NCBI GenBank assembly: GCA_021648025.1
Contig: JAKITO010000002.1
Span: 124,001-188,000, forward strand
From: Paracoccaceae bacterium
Lineage (GTDB): Bacteria; Pseudomonadota; Alphaproteobacteria; Rhodobacterales; Rhodobacteraceae
Direction: 5' to 3'
DNA length: 64,000 nt
Shown piece after piece: positions 52,213 to 61,523 of the stretch. Below the pieces are notes generated by a model. That model was not told the DNA's origin, ran no database searches, and saw only the letters and a list, made by a program, of their open reading frames with translations. Position 1 is the first letter of the stretch. Each line of letters opens with the position of its first letter. The position numbers and the translations under genes are program-made.

Positions 52213-53820
52213 TCAATCCAGCACAACCAGCAACAACTTTTCGGGATTGATGTCCGGGGCGGCGCGATAGATCTCAAGATCGCGCCAGAACCGGTCCAGT
52301 GTCAGCAACAGGTCAACCTGACCCGACAACACCAGTTCTTCGCGTAACACCCGGTAGGCCACATCGCGTACCGTTGCAGGCATATCCGCCGACAGGGTTT
52401 CAAGCGCCGCACGATACGACAGCAGATTGGTCGACTGACCACCGCGCATCTGTTCAAGCTGGTCCAGATGCGACTGAATTTGCCGGTTGATCATCTCTCT
52501 GTTGTCAACCGTCAGGGGCAGCGCGACAATCTGGCGGACCCGGCCTACCTTTTCGTTGATCCGCTCTTCACTGGCGTTCAGGGTCTGAACAAAGACGGCC
52601 CCCGCCAGCAAAGTCGCCCGGGCCGATTGCTGCAAGGCTGTTTGTGTCCGGTCGCGGGACCGGCGAAATTCCAGTTGCAGAACACTCAGGGCCAGTTCGC
52701 GGCGCGGATCGGTCTCGGCCTCGATCATCACGCTCAGGCGGGTGACCGGGTCGATGTCATTGTCGGTGTCGGCAGGTGCTGCGGCCAGCGCCAGCCAGCG
52801 GTCGCGGATCTTGCGGATTTTCGCATCGGTGGTGGTGATGTGACTGGCCAGAACCAGGCGCACGCCAAATGTCTCGCCCGCCTGCGCATCCCCGGTGGCG
52901 GGGTTGAACGGCGGATATTCGGTGCGTTGCGCGCTATAAATCTCTTGCGCGCTGGACAGAACCGAACCACCCCTTGTGACAATGCCGCCCAACTGCCCGC
53001 CGGACCGGCCAAAGGCGTTCAGGCGAAACACATCCAGCATCAGTTCCTCGGCGTTGCCATAAACATCATAAAGCCCAAGTGGGTTGGGTTTGCGCAACCC
53101 AATCGCCCCCAGCCGTCCGCGCCCGCCCGGGGTCAGATACAAGGCGAAATCGCCCATGTCCTGATCTTCCTGACCGGCAAAGAACGTCAACCCGGAAAAC
53201 CGCGTCGCATCAATCCGCGCGCCCCCCCTTGTGGCGTATTCCCATTCGACACCGGTGGGCAGGCGGACAAAGCCGGGCACGCCGCCTGCGCGCGGCAATG
53301 CATCGGCTGCATTGGCATAAAGCCAACTGGAATAGGTCTGGGCCAGGCTGACGCCCTCAAACCACGACAACCCGCCTTTGGTCAGCCGGTCAGCCCGGGA
53401 ATGTGGGCTGCAATCGCCTTGCAAGGCGCGGTACTGACCTTTGGTCAGCTCGTACCGGGCAATGAAATAATGCGAGGTTTCAGTGCGGGCCTCATCACCG
53501 CCGCCCTCACCCGGATCACCAAAAGCCCCGCGCAGAAAGGCCGGGCGCAGATAATCAGAATACCCGGTCTGATCCAAAGACTGCCCCAGCCGCACCCGCC
53601 GGTCGGCCAAAGGGTCATTGACGTCAACCGGCACATCGACCTTTTGAAACGCCATTGCCGCACCGCACGGCATCGGCAGCATCAGGTCCGCAGGAACGTC
53701 CGTATGGCCCGGATCAACCAGATCAAGCGGCCAGTTTTCCACCGGAGCTTGCTGGGCATTAAGCGACGTTGAAGCCAACAGCAGGGCCATAAGCGGGACC
53801 ATAAGCAAAAGTGGCTTCAT
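52213..53820 (-). CDS. SUMF1/TagR-like periplasmic protein
   Basis: 535 residues with a signal peptide (LMALLLASTSLNAQQ). Residues about 50-325 are an FGE/SUMF1-like fold (HYFIARYELTKGQYRALQGD, RLPTGVEWEYATRGGARID, GLYDVYGNAEELMLDVF, TRGGSVLSS ... GVRLV). Catalytic cysteines of true formylglycine-generating enzymes are missing from the GGS region, so this is probably a binding protein like TagR rather than an enzyme. The C-terminal 200 residues are helical. Overlaps the permease gene by 4 bp. Sits downstream of ABC and vWA genes as in TagRST-type modules. Confidence 0.78.
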   Translation of the reverse strand: MKPLLLMVPLMALLLASTSLNAQQAPVENWPLDLVDPGHTDVPADLMLPMPCGAAMAFQKVDVPVDVNDPLADRRVRLGQSLDQTGYSDYLRPAFLRGAFGDPGEGGGDEARTETSHYFIARYELTKGQYRALQGDCSPHSRADRLTKGGLSWFEGVSLAQTYSSWLYANAADALPRAGGVPGFVRLPTGVEWEYATRGGARIDATRFSGLTFFAGQEDQDMGDFALYLTPGGRGRLGAIGLRKPNPLGLYDVYGNAEELMLDVFRLNAFGRSGGQLGGIVTRGGSVLSSAQEIYSAQRTEYPPFNPATGDAQAGETFGVRLVLASHITTTDAKIRKIRDRWLALAAAPADTDNDIDPVTRLSVMIEAETDPRRELALSVLQLEFRRSRDRTQTALQQSARATLLAGAVFVQTLNASEERINEKVGRVRQIVALPLTVDNREMINRQIQSHLDQLEQMRGGQSTNLLSYRAALETLSADMPATVRDVAYRVLREELVLSGQVDLLLTLDRFWRDLEIYRAAPDINPEKLLLVVLD

Positions 53821-55028
53821 GCGCCTGCCTCGCGCAGAACACTGGCCGGGTCAAGCCGCCCCGCCGACCATCCCGCCACCGCCGCCGCCCCAACCACAAG
53901 CACCAGAACCGCGCCACAAATCGCCAGCGCCTGCCCAAGGCTGATCACCGCCAACGCCGCCCCTTCGGGCAGGCCCTGACCAAACAGGTTGGCCGCGACT
54001 TCGCCTGCCAACGCATAGAAAGTAAACGACAAAACCAACCCCAACAGCGCGGTGATCAATGCCTGAACCACCGGAAACAGCGCCAATTCGCGCCCCGACA
54101 CACCAATTAATGCAATCCCCGCCAACACTGCCTTTTTGCGCGCCACATCCGACCAGAACCCCAACACCAACGCCCCCCCAAGGCCCAGTGCCGCCAGCGC
54201 CGCCGTCAGTCCCAGCGCCAGATCCAGCTTGCGACCAAGTCCCAGCAACGCCTCGACGTCGCGGGTGCGGGCCGAGGTTGATATGCCCAATTGCGCCTCG
54301 ATCCTGATCTGCAACGCCGCCAGTTCTTCCAATGCGCGGGCATACAGGCGCACGCCTGCATAGGTCGCGTTTCGCTCGCTCAGGTCGCGGGTGCCGATGA
54401 TGTCGTGGTCCGGCAGGCTGTAGGAATCGTAAAATGCTTCGATCAGGTCCAGCCGGGCAAATGGCGCCAGCACCGCGCGCCCCGACAAGGCCGCAGGCGA
54501 CAACACCGCCACCACCTGGGCGTCCAGCAGCAACTGGCGCGGGCGATCGTCGGCCTGGGTGATGATCTGAAGGGTGTCGCCCGCCGTCAGCCCCAGCAAT
54601 TCGCCCAATTGCGCCGATATTGCCACGTCATCCGGCCCCAGCGACATTCCCTTGGGCAAGGTCGGGTCACCCAAGCCGGAAGGCACCATCAGCGCCGGTT
54701 TGATTCTGCCACCCTTCTGGCCAGCGTTCGCCGCGCGCACATTGACGTAATCGAACTGGCCCCGCACTTTTGGCGTCAAAAACGCCACTTCTGGCCAGTC
54801 GCGCAACGGTGCCAGGTCGGCGTCGGTGAACGACGCATTGCCGGCGGTATCAATCTGCAAATTGGCCGGATCACGCAGCATTTCGCCAATAAGCGCGTTG
54901 TAAACGCCGTTTTTAACCCCAAACAGCACCAGTAAAGGCACCAGAATGCCCACCATGATCGCCGTATTGCACAACAAAAAGAACCGTTCACGCAACAGAT
55001 CGCGCCAGGCCAGCCAGACAATCAGCAT
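53817..55028 (-). CDS. FtsX-like ABC transporter permease (LolCE/MacB/TagS type)
   Basis: 403 residues. N-terminal helix (FFLLCNTAIMVGILVPLLVLFG), a large periplasmic domain (about 45-265) and three C-terminal helices (ALGLTAALAALGLGGALVLG; LALFPVVQALITALLGLVLSF; LAICGAVLVLVVGAAAVAG), the FtsX/MacB topology of mechanotransmission transporters. Pairs with the ATPase upstream (7-bp overlap) and SUMF1 gene downstream (4-bp overlap). Substrate transport or signal transmission across the membrane cannot be separated on sequence. Confidence 0.82.
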   Translation of the reverse strand: MLIVWLAWRDLLRERFFLLCNTAIMVGILVPLLVLFGVKNGVYNALIGEMLRDPANLQIDTAGNASFTDADLAPLRDWPEVAFLTPKVRGQFDYVNVRAANAGQKGGRIKPALMVPSGLGDPTLPKGMSLGPDDVAISAQLGELLGLTAGDTLQIITQADDRPRQLLLDAQVVAVLSPAALSGRAVLAPFARLDLIEAFYDSYSLPDHDIIGTRDLSERNATYAGVRLYARALEELAALQIRIEAQLGISTSARTRDVEALLGLGRKLDLALGLTAALAALGLGGALVLGFWSDVARKKAVLAGIALIGVSGRELALFPVVQALITALLGLVLSFTFYALAGEVAANLFGQGLPEGAALAVISLGQALAICGAVLVLVVGAAAVAGWSAGRLDPASVLREAGA

Positions 55029-55762
55029 GTCACGTCCTCCAACGTCGAGGTGACGGTTTTGCCCGTGGCCGAGGTATTCAGCGACAGGCGGGGGATATCA
55101 AAACGATCAATCCGCGCAATGTCATGCGACGACAGGATCACACCACAGTTTTGCGTCGCGGCGATATCCAGCAACAGGCGCAACACCGTGTCGGCACTTT
55201 CAGGATCAAGTGCTGCCGTGGGTTCATCGGCAATCACAAACGGCGGGCGGTGCGCCAGGGCGCGGGCAATGGCGGTGCGCTGGCGCTGGCCAATCGACAA
55301 GGCACCGGGCGAAAGATGCGCCACATCCGCCAGACCCAACCGCGCGATCAGATCGGCGGTCCAATCCGCATCCAGACATTTGTTGATCTTCTGGGTCAGT
55401 TCGACGTTTTGCGTGACACTCAGGAACGGCAGCAACCCACCACTTTGCGGGATAAACCCAAACAGCGCGCCGCGTTGATGCGCCAGGGCTGCGGCACGCG
55501 GGCCATCCTGCCACAGGCCTGCAAGATCGCGCAGCGCCCCGTGCGCGCGCCATTCATAGCACGTGCCCGGGCCCGGTGCGCGCAACAATCCCAGCAGTTC
55601 CAGCATCAGGGTTTTACCCGACCCGCTGGCCCCGGTCAGGGCCACAGCCCGGCCCGGGACCAGGGTCAGCGCCTTGATCTCAAGGCGAAAGGTCCGATCG
55701 CCATCCTGCAACGTCACCAGCCCGTTGGTAAGTATCAGCCCATTGGTCAGTTCCTGTGACAC
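55022..55762 (-). CDS. ABC transporter ATP-binding protein (LolD/TagT-like)
   Basis: 246 residues. Walker A GASGSGKTLMLELLGLL, Q-loop IPQSGGLLPFLS, variant signature LSIGQRQRTAIARAL (Ile for the usual Gly), Walker B FVIADEPTAALD and switch His in ILSSHDIARID. The start is GTG (55760-55762), 6 bp after the vWA stop. Energises the FtsX-type permease. Confidence 0.85.
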   Translation of the reverse strand: MSQELTNGLILTNGLVTLQDGDRTFRLEIKALTLVPGRAVALTGASGSGKTLMLELLGLLRAPGPGTCYEWRAHGALRDLAGLWQDGPRAAALAHQRGALFGFIPQSGGLLPFLSVTQNVELTQKINKCLDADWTADLIARLGLADVAHLSPGALSIGQRQRTAIARALAHRPPFVIADEPTAALDPESADTVLRLLLDIAATQNCGVILSSHDIARIDRFDIPRLSLNTSATGKTVTSTLEDVTC

Positions 55763-55768
55763 CGGCGT

Positions 55769-57721
55769 TTACGGCAAGGCCTGGAACGGCATGGCAAACA
55801 CATATTCTCCATCCGGCGCACCATCATAAAGGGCGGTCCACACCGATGGGTCATGCAGCCACTTGCGGTGCTGCACCAGTTTCTGGCGCATCCCGTCCAG
55901 CAAATTGCGCCGGACCATCGCGCTCGACACCCAGCGGGCTTCGTTGGTCAGCAGCAATTGGCTGACATATGGCAGGTCTTCCAGAAATTCCAGCGCCCCG
56001 CCAAGGGTGTCACTGTCGGTATTGATCAACCTGTCCGGGTTCTGCGCCATCTGCCCGACCACATCGCGCACCTGGGTGAAAAAGCTGGAGGCATCCGCAT
56101 CCGAACGGCCCTGTTCGCCCAGGGTCAGCAACCGGTCCAGCAGATCGGCCATGGTTGCCATTTCATTTTTGGTCACCAACAGGCGCGGCTCGATCGCCTC
56201 GCGCGATGGGTCTTCGACTGCCTTGCCCGAGGCCCAGCCTTCGATCACGTCTGGCGCCTGGGTGCCGCGCAACTGGCCGAGATAGGCCAGCCGCATGGCC
56301 AGCCCAAGATTGACCAGATCTTCGCCGGTTTCTTCGACATCAAGCGTCGGTGCTTCGTTTCGGGCAATGCGGATATTGTCGATCATCGCCGTCACCAGCC
56401 GGGTCACCGCCTGCTCAAACTGTGCGGGCGAGCCGTCGGGAATGCCGAAATACAGGTTGGAACCATGGTATTGCGACAATAACCGGTACTGCCCTTCGGC
56501 CCAGGCATGTTGCGCCGCCCCCCCGGCCCCGGTCTGCAAATGCAATGTCATGACGGCCACGTTTTTGAGCTGCGCCGCGCGCTGCAATTCGGCCGGACCA
56601 ATAACGGAACGGGCGTTGGGATCGCGGATGTCCTTGGGGCCGGCATCCGTGATCAGAATGACAATGCGCGCATCAAAAGGATCCCCCGCTTCGGCGTCCC
56701 AATTGGTCAGCTCGACCGCGTCTTCGACCCCGGCAAGGCTGTCTTCGTTGAAACCGGGGGAATTGACATCGGCCACGCGGGTGGCGGCGCGGATGGTGGC
56801 AATCACCGGCGTCTGATCAACCCGGCGCACCAGCGGCAACAAGGTACGGGTGCGATATTCCAGCCCCGGTGCGGCCTCGGGGTTGTCACGAAACGCCACC
56901 ACGCCAAATTGCACCCGACGACCGATCTCGGTGTCTTGCAGATCGCGGATAATCCGCTCGACCGCGGTTTGGGTGCGGGCAATGAACGGCTCCATCGAGC
57001 GGGTGGTATCGAACACAAACACAATGCCTGCGTCAAAATCGTCCGAACCCGATCCCGGCCCTGGGGCCGTTGCCGAATGCAGCGGCACCGAGGCCAGTTT
57101 CAGCAGCAGGTTTTCCTCATAGTTCAGCGGATGCAGGTCCTGGGTAAAGTCCAGGATCGGCATGATGTATAATTGGTCAACGATATCAACGTATTCTTCA
57201 GGCTCGACGGCGATAACGCCGCTGCTTTCTGGGATCAGGCCGGCGGCCTCTTCTGCAATCAATTTGGCCTGCATGTCGCGCAAACCTTCATGTTCCATCA
57301 AGGCGCGCAACTTTTCTTGCGAGGAAAACAGGAACTGGCGTTTGCGCCCGGCCGAGTTGGTAAAGGCGGCGACGATATTCTGTTTCCACAGCACCACGTC
57401 GCTTTGTTTTACCCAGGCGGTTGGTCCCTGCGAAATTGACGGGCCGATCTGGTACCAATCCGGTTGGACACCATAGATATAAAGCGGCTGAAAGGTCGGG
57501 AACCCGCCATCGGCCTCGGCGTTCGGAATTTGGTAGGACAAGGCCCCGGGCCGGGTCAGGACGCGCTGATACACCGTTTGACGGCCATCAACCAGCAAGG
57601 GGCGCGTTTGTTGCGCCTGCGCCATTTGTGGCCAGCCAAGCAGCGACATCGCCAGAGTTGTGGCCACCAGAATGCGCATGAAAACACCGTGTTTTCCCAC
57701 CACCTTATTCGCAGAAATCAT
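55769..57721 (-). CDS. Secreted von Willebrand factor A domain protein
   Basis: 650 residues from ATG 57721 (AAGGGGG 8 bp upstream). A signal peptide (MRILVATTLAMSLLGW to AQAQ) puts it in the periplasm. An N-terminal SH3-like part (TAWVKQSDVVLWKQN) is followed at about 230-430 by a vWA domain with metal-site residues in FVFDTTRSMEPFI and ILITDAGPKD; the first motif is DxTxS rather than DxSxS. The vWA resembles the periplasmic part of T6SS kinase PpkA, but there is no kinase domain. The C-terminal 200 residues are helical. Overlaps the upstream gene by 17 bp. Confidence 0.8.
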   Translation of the reverse strand: MISANKVVGKHGVFMRILVATTLAMSLLGWPQMAQAQQTRPLLVDGRQTVYQRVLTRPGALSYQIPNAEADGGFPTFQPLYIYGVQPDWYQIGPSISQGPTAWVKQSDVVLWKQNIVAAFTNSAGRKRQFLFSSQEKLRALMEHEGLRDMQAKLIAEEAAGLIPESSGVIAVEPEEYVDIVDQLYIMPILDFTQDLHPLNYEENLLLKLASVPLHSATAPGPGSGSDDFDAGIVFVFDTTRSMEPFIARTQTAVERIIRDLQDTEIGRRVQFGVVAFRDNPEAAPGLEYRTRTLLPLVRRVDQTPVIATIRAATRVADVNSPGFNEDSLAGVEDAVELTNWDAEAGDPFDARIVILITDAGPKDIRDPNARSVIGPAELQRAAQLKNVAVMTLHLQTGAGGAAQHAWAEGQYRLLSQYHGSNLYFGIPDGSPAQFEQAVTRLVTAMIDNIRIARNEAPTLDVEETGEDLVNLGLAMRLAYLGQLRGTQAPDVIEGWASGKAVEDPSREAIEPRLLVTKNEMATMADLLDRLLTLGEQGRSDADASSFFTQVRDVVGQMAQNPDRLINTDSDTLGGALEFLEDLPYVSQLLLTNEARWVSSAMVRRNLLDGMRQKLVQHRKWLHDPSVWTALYDGAPDGEYVFAMPFQALP

Positions 57722-58799
57722 CAAATGCCCCCTTGGCCATTACATCAGTTGCCCCGGCCAAAAGGGCACAGACGCCCCCAAGCCTGGTCTCGGCCTCGGC
57801 CGATCCGGCCTCGTGGGCGCGGGCGTAATATTCCGCCGCAAGGGCGGGATTATCGGCAAAGCTAAGGCCGATCACCGTTTCAATCCGCGCGTCCACCGTG
57901 GCCCCGTCGTACAACGTGCCAAACAACAAAAGCGCATCTTTGTCGCCGGTGCTGGCCGCATCTTCGACAATCGACAAAACTGTATCCGGCGACAGGGCAT
58001 CACCACAAGTCCGGATTGCATCCCGTGTCGCGGCAAACCCGGCCAAAGTGGTCAAAGCCGCCCTTGTACAGGGACTCGCAGGCTCACCAGTGCCCGGCTC
58101 AACGGTTTCAACACCAGTTTCAGCAACCGGCGGCTCTCCTGTTGGCAAAACCGGCTGCTGGCGCCAAAAGAACCACCACGCAACCCCCAGCGCCAAGCCC
58201 GTCAATACCAGCAAAAGCAACAGCCACCACAGTATCTTGCTGGTCTTCTTCGGGGGTACGAAAATCACCGTCTGATCAAGCTCGGGTTCCGGCTCTGGTG
58301 CCAGTTCAGGCGGGACAGGCGGCGGGGCTGGTTCCGGCGGCTGCTCTGGTTCGGGTGCGGCGGCCTTGCCCACCAATGCGGCCCCGGCGCCCCGCCCCCC
58401 CCCAAGGGCCGTCGATTGCAACCCGCCCAGCACCGCAGCACCGGCGCGCGGCGGCACATCATCGGGCCAGGTCACATCCTCGCTCAGGGTTCCGATCGTC
58501 AGGCGCAGTGGCGTGTATTCCTCAATCTTGTTAACAATTTCCGGGCCGATCCTGACCCAATCGGCACCATCGTGGGCATGCACCAAATAAGGCCCGAACT
58601 CATGCCGTTCACCTTGCCAGTTGCCATCACCAATCTCGACCTTGTCGCCATCCGCGTCTGACGGGCCCAACCACCGCGAGCCATAGACCTCAAACACGCC
58701 AACCATGACCCGCCCGGTCCCGAGCGACCCGCCCGGCAGTTCCAGAAAGGCAAATCCGCCGGTCGGTTCCTGTGGATCGGAATGAATGGTCAGTCTCAT
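57705..58799 (-). CDS. Bitopic membrane protein with Sel1-like periplasmic domain
   Basis: 364 residues. The N-terminal domain (about 1-115; FAFLELPGGSLGTGRV, HEFGPYLVHAHDGADWVRIG) is of unrecognised family and should be cytoplasmic. Then come a Pro/Glu-rich linker (about 140-180), one transmembrane helix (KILWWLLLLLVLTGLALGVA) and a C-terminal part with a Sel1/TPR-like repeat (ALAAEYYARAHEAGSAEAET). ATG overlaps the SrfC stop by 4 bp. Its topology makes it the likely physical link between the cytoplasmic SrfB/SrfC pair and the periplasmic vWA/SUMF1 proteins. Confidence 0.7.
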   Translation of the reverse strand: MRLTIHSDPQEPTGGFAFLELPGGSLGTGRVMVGVFEVYGSRWLGPSDADGDKVEIGDGNWQGERHEFGPYLVHAHDGADWVRIGPEIVNKIEEYTPLRLTIGTLSEDVTWPDDVPPRAGAAVLGGLQSTALGGGRGAGAALVGKAAAPEPEQPPEPAPPPVPPELAPEPEPELDQTVIFVPPKKTSKILWWLLLLLVLTGLALGVAWWFFWRQQPVLPTGEPPVAETGVETVEPGTGEPASPCTRAALTTLAGFAATRDAIRTCGDALSPDTVLSIVEDAASTGDKDALLLFGTLYDGATVDARIETVIGLSFADNPALAAEYYARAHEAGSAEAETRLGGVCALLAGATDVMAKGAFDDFCE

Positions 58800-61510
58800 G
58801 CGCTTTGATCTCCCGGCAGGGCGCTCAGGATTCGGCCAAGCGCCAGATTCTGGTCGATATTGATCTCGCCGCTTTCACCGTCCTTGGCATTGGCGCCAAA
58901 CATCGCATCAATTGCATACACCCAATCAGTCCAGGCCGCTTCGGCCATTGCGCGGGGCTGGGGGGGCAGGTCATCAATGGTGTCGCTGGCCCGTCTTGGC
59001 GCAAATATCGCCCTTTTTGTCCCATCCGCGGCCTCAACCTGTGGTCGCTCGCTTTCCGGCAAAGCGCGCATGCCCAAATCAGCGACAAAGCTGTTGATGC
59101 TTTCCGCGCCCAGTATCGCCGCCGGAAGCGCCTGTTTTTCCACGGTAAGCCCAAAGTTAACAGCCTCAAGCTGGGCCGCTGTGCGCTGGCCAAGCCCGGT
59201 CCGGCGCGCCGCATGGATCAGTTCAGCCACCAGATTGGCCGCAGTGGTATCACCAACCCCGAACCGCGCCCGCTGGACCGAATTGTCGCGAAACGCCTTA
59301 AGCCGGTCGATCCAGATCTCCAACGCAGATTCGGCCTGAAACTGCTCTAACGTCATGATACGCACGTCCGTTTTTGACGTTTCAGCGGCGGTATCCTGCA
59401 CCCGCGCCCCCCCAGATCGGCCCGCACGACCCGGTCGTGCGGGCCGTCCGGGTCGTGCGGGGCGCTGCAACCCGCCGACATTCGATACAGACTCAGAGGT
59501 TGCAACAGACGCCGCGGACGCCACCGAACTGGCCGACGCCACCGCCGAGGTGATACGAATAGAGCTTGGCACCCGCGAAATACGCCCTTCAATCTCTTCC
59601 TGATCAACCATAAGTGCCGCCATCAGCGCACCAAAGTGGTGCCGGCGCAGGGCCTCTTCCATATCGTCAATCACCGCTGTTACCGCCTCTTCCGCTTCGG
59701 TAATCCGGGTCTCGATGTTGTCCGAGACATGATAAGGCGCAATCGCCCGGCGCAGGGCACCCGACAACTGATCAAGCTGGGTGGCAATCTGGCGCAGCTT
59801 GCTGTCGGGTTTGCAGACCTTTTCCAACTCGGCCATCAGATAGCTGACCCCACCGTCATTCAACGCCAATGCGGCATCCCACGCCGCCTGCGGGTCACCA
59901 AAATGGCGCTGAACCGAAGGTGCCAACAGACACCCTGCCTTCAATTCGGCCACTCTTGCTGCTTTTTCCGGGCGAATGCCCTGTTCGCGCTTGTCAGCGT
60001 CGTAATCAATCAGCCCGTCAACATAGAAATTCGGGTTGCGCAGCCAAAAGCAATTGTTGAACGCCCGGCTGCTGTTCCACGCCGTCACCCAAGGGTCCGA
60101 GCCTTTGCCGAATTTTTCCAGCAATGACGCCTGCATGCGCCGTTCAAACCGGGTTTCATCCCCGCCCTCGGCCGCACTGTCGCCCAGATGTTTGTCAAAC
60201 TTGGTCAGCACCATGAACAACACGCAATCACTGGCATCGCGCGCCTGCGCCGATCCACCGTGGGTGGTGGCGATCCAGTTTTGCACCAGCCCCGGCAGGT
60301 CAACGGTTTCCATGTTGCTGTCGGGCACACACAGCAACATCGAAGTTATTTCCTGATTTTGCACATAGCGGTCAAACAGATAGGCCACTTTGCCACGCAA
60401 AAGCAACTCTGGCAGGATCGCCTCGGCGTCTTCAAAGGCCTTGCCCAGATCCTGTTCAAACCGGTTGCGCGCACCGGGAAAATCCAACAGGTCGGTTTCG
60501 TTGAACATCTGGCTTGGCAGGCTTTGCATCGGCAGAACCAACTCTGCCGCCAGCGCGCAAATCACCGACCGGGGCAACGACGCCTGGCGCCCCGCCATCG
60601 TGGTCAGCGTCAAAAGCGTGTCACCGCCGGTTCCACTCAGGGTTTTGACGTCGATGATCGAGGTTTCGCGCGGAATCAACGCGTCCAGCCCGGCATAGAC
60701 CTCGCTTGCGTGATCCAGCTGACCAAGGGCCTGTGCCATGCGGGTATAAAGACCGCTGAACGGCGCGTGTTCACCCCACAGCAAGGCGAAAAATGCGGCG
60801 CGGTCAGGCGGGGTCAGGCACGGAGCAATCTCGGCGGCATCCTGCCAGAACGGGCGCAGGGCCACCGCATAGGCTTCGCGGCCAAAGCTGGCTTCGATAT
60901 ATTCGCCGATCTCATAAACTTCGTCGGTGTCCATGCCCGGCTGGGGCCCGGCCGCGCGGGATTTGAAGGCGTCGAGATGGGCGGCAATATCCGCCGCCTC
61001 GGGGGCAGGTTCGGACCGGTCACCATCCATGAAAAACGAATTGACGATGGTGCGGATGATGTCCGCCTCGCTAAGCAAAGTCAGCTTGATCGGGAACCCC
61101 GGCGGGGTAGCGGGGCGTTCCATGGTAAAGCGGGTCACCAGACCGGTGCTTTCGCCTTCGCCTTCGGGGTTGATTTCGCGAATGTAATCCAGCGCACCGC
61201 CCGTGGCATGACCCGGGGCGTCGAAATTGACCACCAAAGGCCCGTCAGCAGGGCGCGCCAACACCGACACAAGGAACGATTTACCGGCCTGCGACGGGCC
61301 AAAAACCGACACCGACATGCGGGTGCGGGCCGCCCGCGCCAACCGCCGGGCGCGCCGTCCGGCACGGCGCATCATCTGCACCAGGGATCGCGCCTCGGCG
61401 CCGACCAGATCAGCGTTCTCAGGGTCTTCGACCCAAGCTTGTGCAGCACCCGAAAGATCGGCCACATCGGTGCAGTTCTGTGCCAATTGGTCCTGTTGCT
61501 GATTACTCAT
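58796..61510 (-). CDS. srfC: SrfC-like P-loop GTPase-type protein (COG4458, putative virulence factor family)
   Basis: 904 residues from ATG 61510. P-loop FGPSQAGKSFLVSVLA (residues about 70-85), a DFPG G3-like motif in LLDFPGARNRFEQ (about 342) and a TKFD G4-like motif in MVLTKFDKHLGD (about 436) suggest a dynamin-like GTPase. Residues about 647-705 are a Ser/Ala then Arg/Pro/Gly-rich disordered linker, followed by a helical C-terminal domain. Follows srfB by 13 bp. SrfC was named in Salmonella as SsrB-regulated; biochemical function is not established. Confidence 0.78.
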   Translation of the reverse strand: MSNQQQDQLAQNCTDVADLSGAAQAWVEDPENADLVGAEARSLVQMMRRAGRRARRLARAARTRMSVSVFGPSQAGKSFLVSVLARPADGPLVVNFDAPGHATGGALDYIREINPEGEGESTGLVTRFTMERPATPPGFPIKLTLLSEADIIRTIVNSFFMDGDRSEPAPEAADIAAHLDAFKSRAAGPQPGMDTDEVYEIGEYIEASFGREAYAVALRPFWQDAAEIAPCLTPPDRAAFFALLWGEHAPFSGLYTRMAQALGQLDHASEVYAGLDALIPRETSIIDVKTLSGTGGDTLLTLTTMAGRQASLPRSVICALAAELVLPMQSLPSQMFNETDLLDFPGARNRFEQDLGKAFEDAEAILPELLLRGKVAYLFDRYVQNQEITSMLLCVPDSNMETVDLPGLVQNWIATTHGGSAQARDASDCVLFMVLTKFDKHLGDSAAEGGDETRFERRMQASLLEKFGKGSDPWVTAWNSSRAFNNCFWLRNPNFYVDGLIDYDADKREQGIRPEKAARVAELKAGCLLAPSVQRHFGDPQAAWDAALALNDGGVSYLMAELEKVCKPDSKLRQIATQLDQLSGALRRAIAPYHVSDNIETRITEAEEAVTAVIDDMEEALRRHHFGALMAALMVDQEEIEGRISRVPSSIRITSAVASASSVASAASVATSESVSNVGGLQRPARPGRPARPGRAGRSGGARVQDTAAETSKTDVRIMTLEQFQAESALEIWIDRLKAFRDNSVQRARFGVGDTTAANLVAELIHAARRTGLGQRTAAQLEAVNFGLTVEKQALPAAILGAESINSFVADLGMRALPESERPQVEAADGTKRAIFAPRRASDTIDDLPPQPRAMAEAAWTDWVYAIDAMFGANAKDGESGEINIDQNLALGRILSALPGDQSA

Positions 61511-61523
61511 GTCCCTAACCCTT

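Noticed and set aside
52468..53772. Plus-strand open frame opposite the SUMF1 gene
   Set aside because: No recognisable motif; the minus-strand frame has a signal peptide and a SUMF1 fold.
52213..57721. A type VI secretion locus
   Set aside because: No Tss core gene, kinase domain, phosphatase or FHA protein is seen; only TagRST-like and vWA parts are present.
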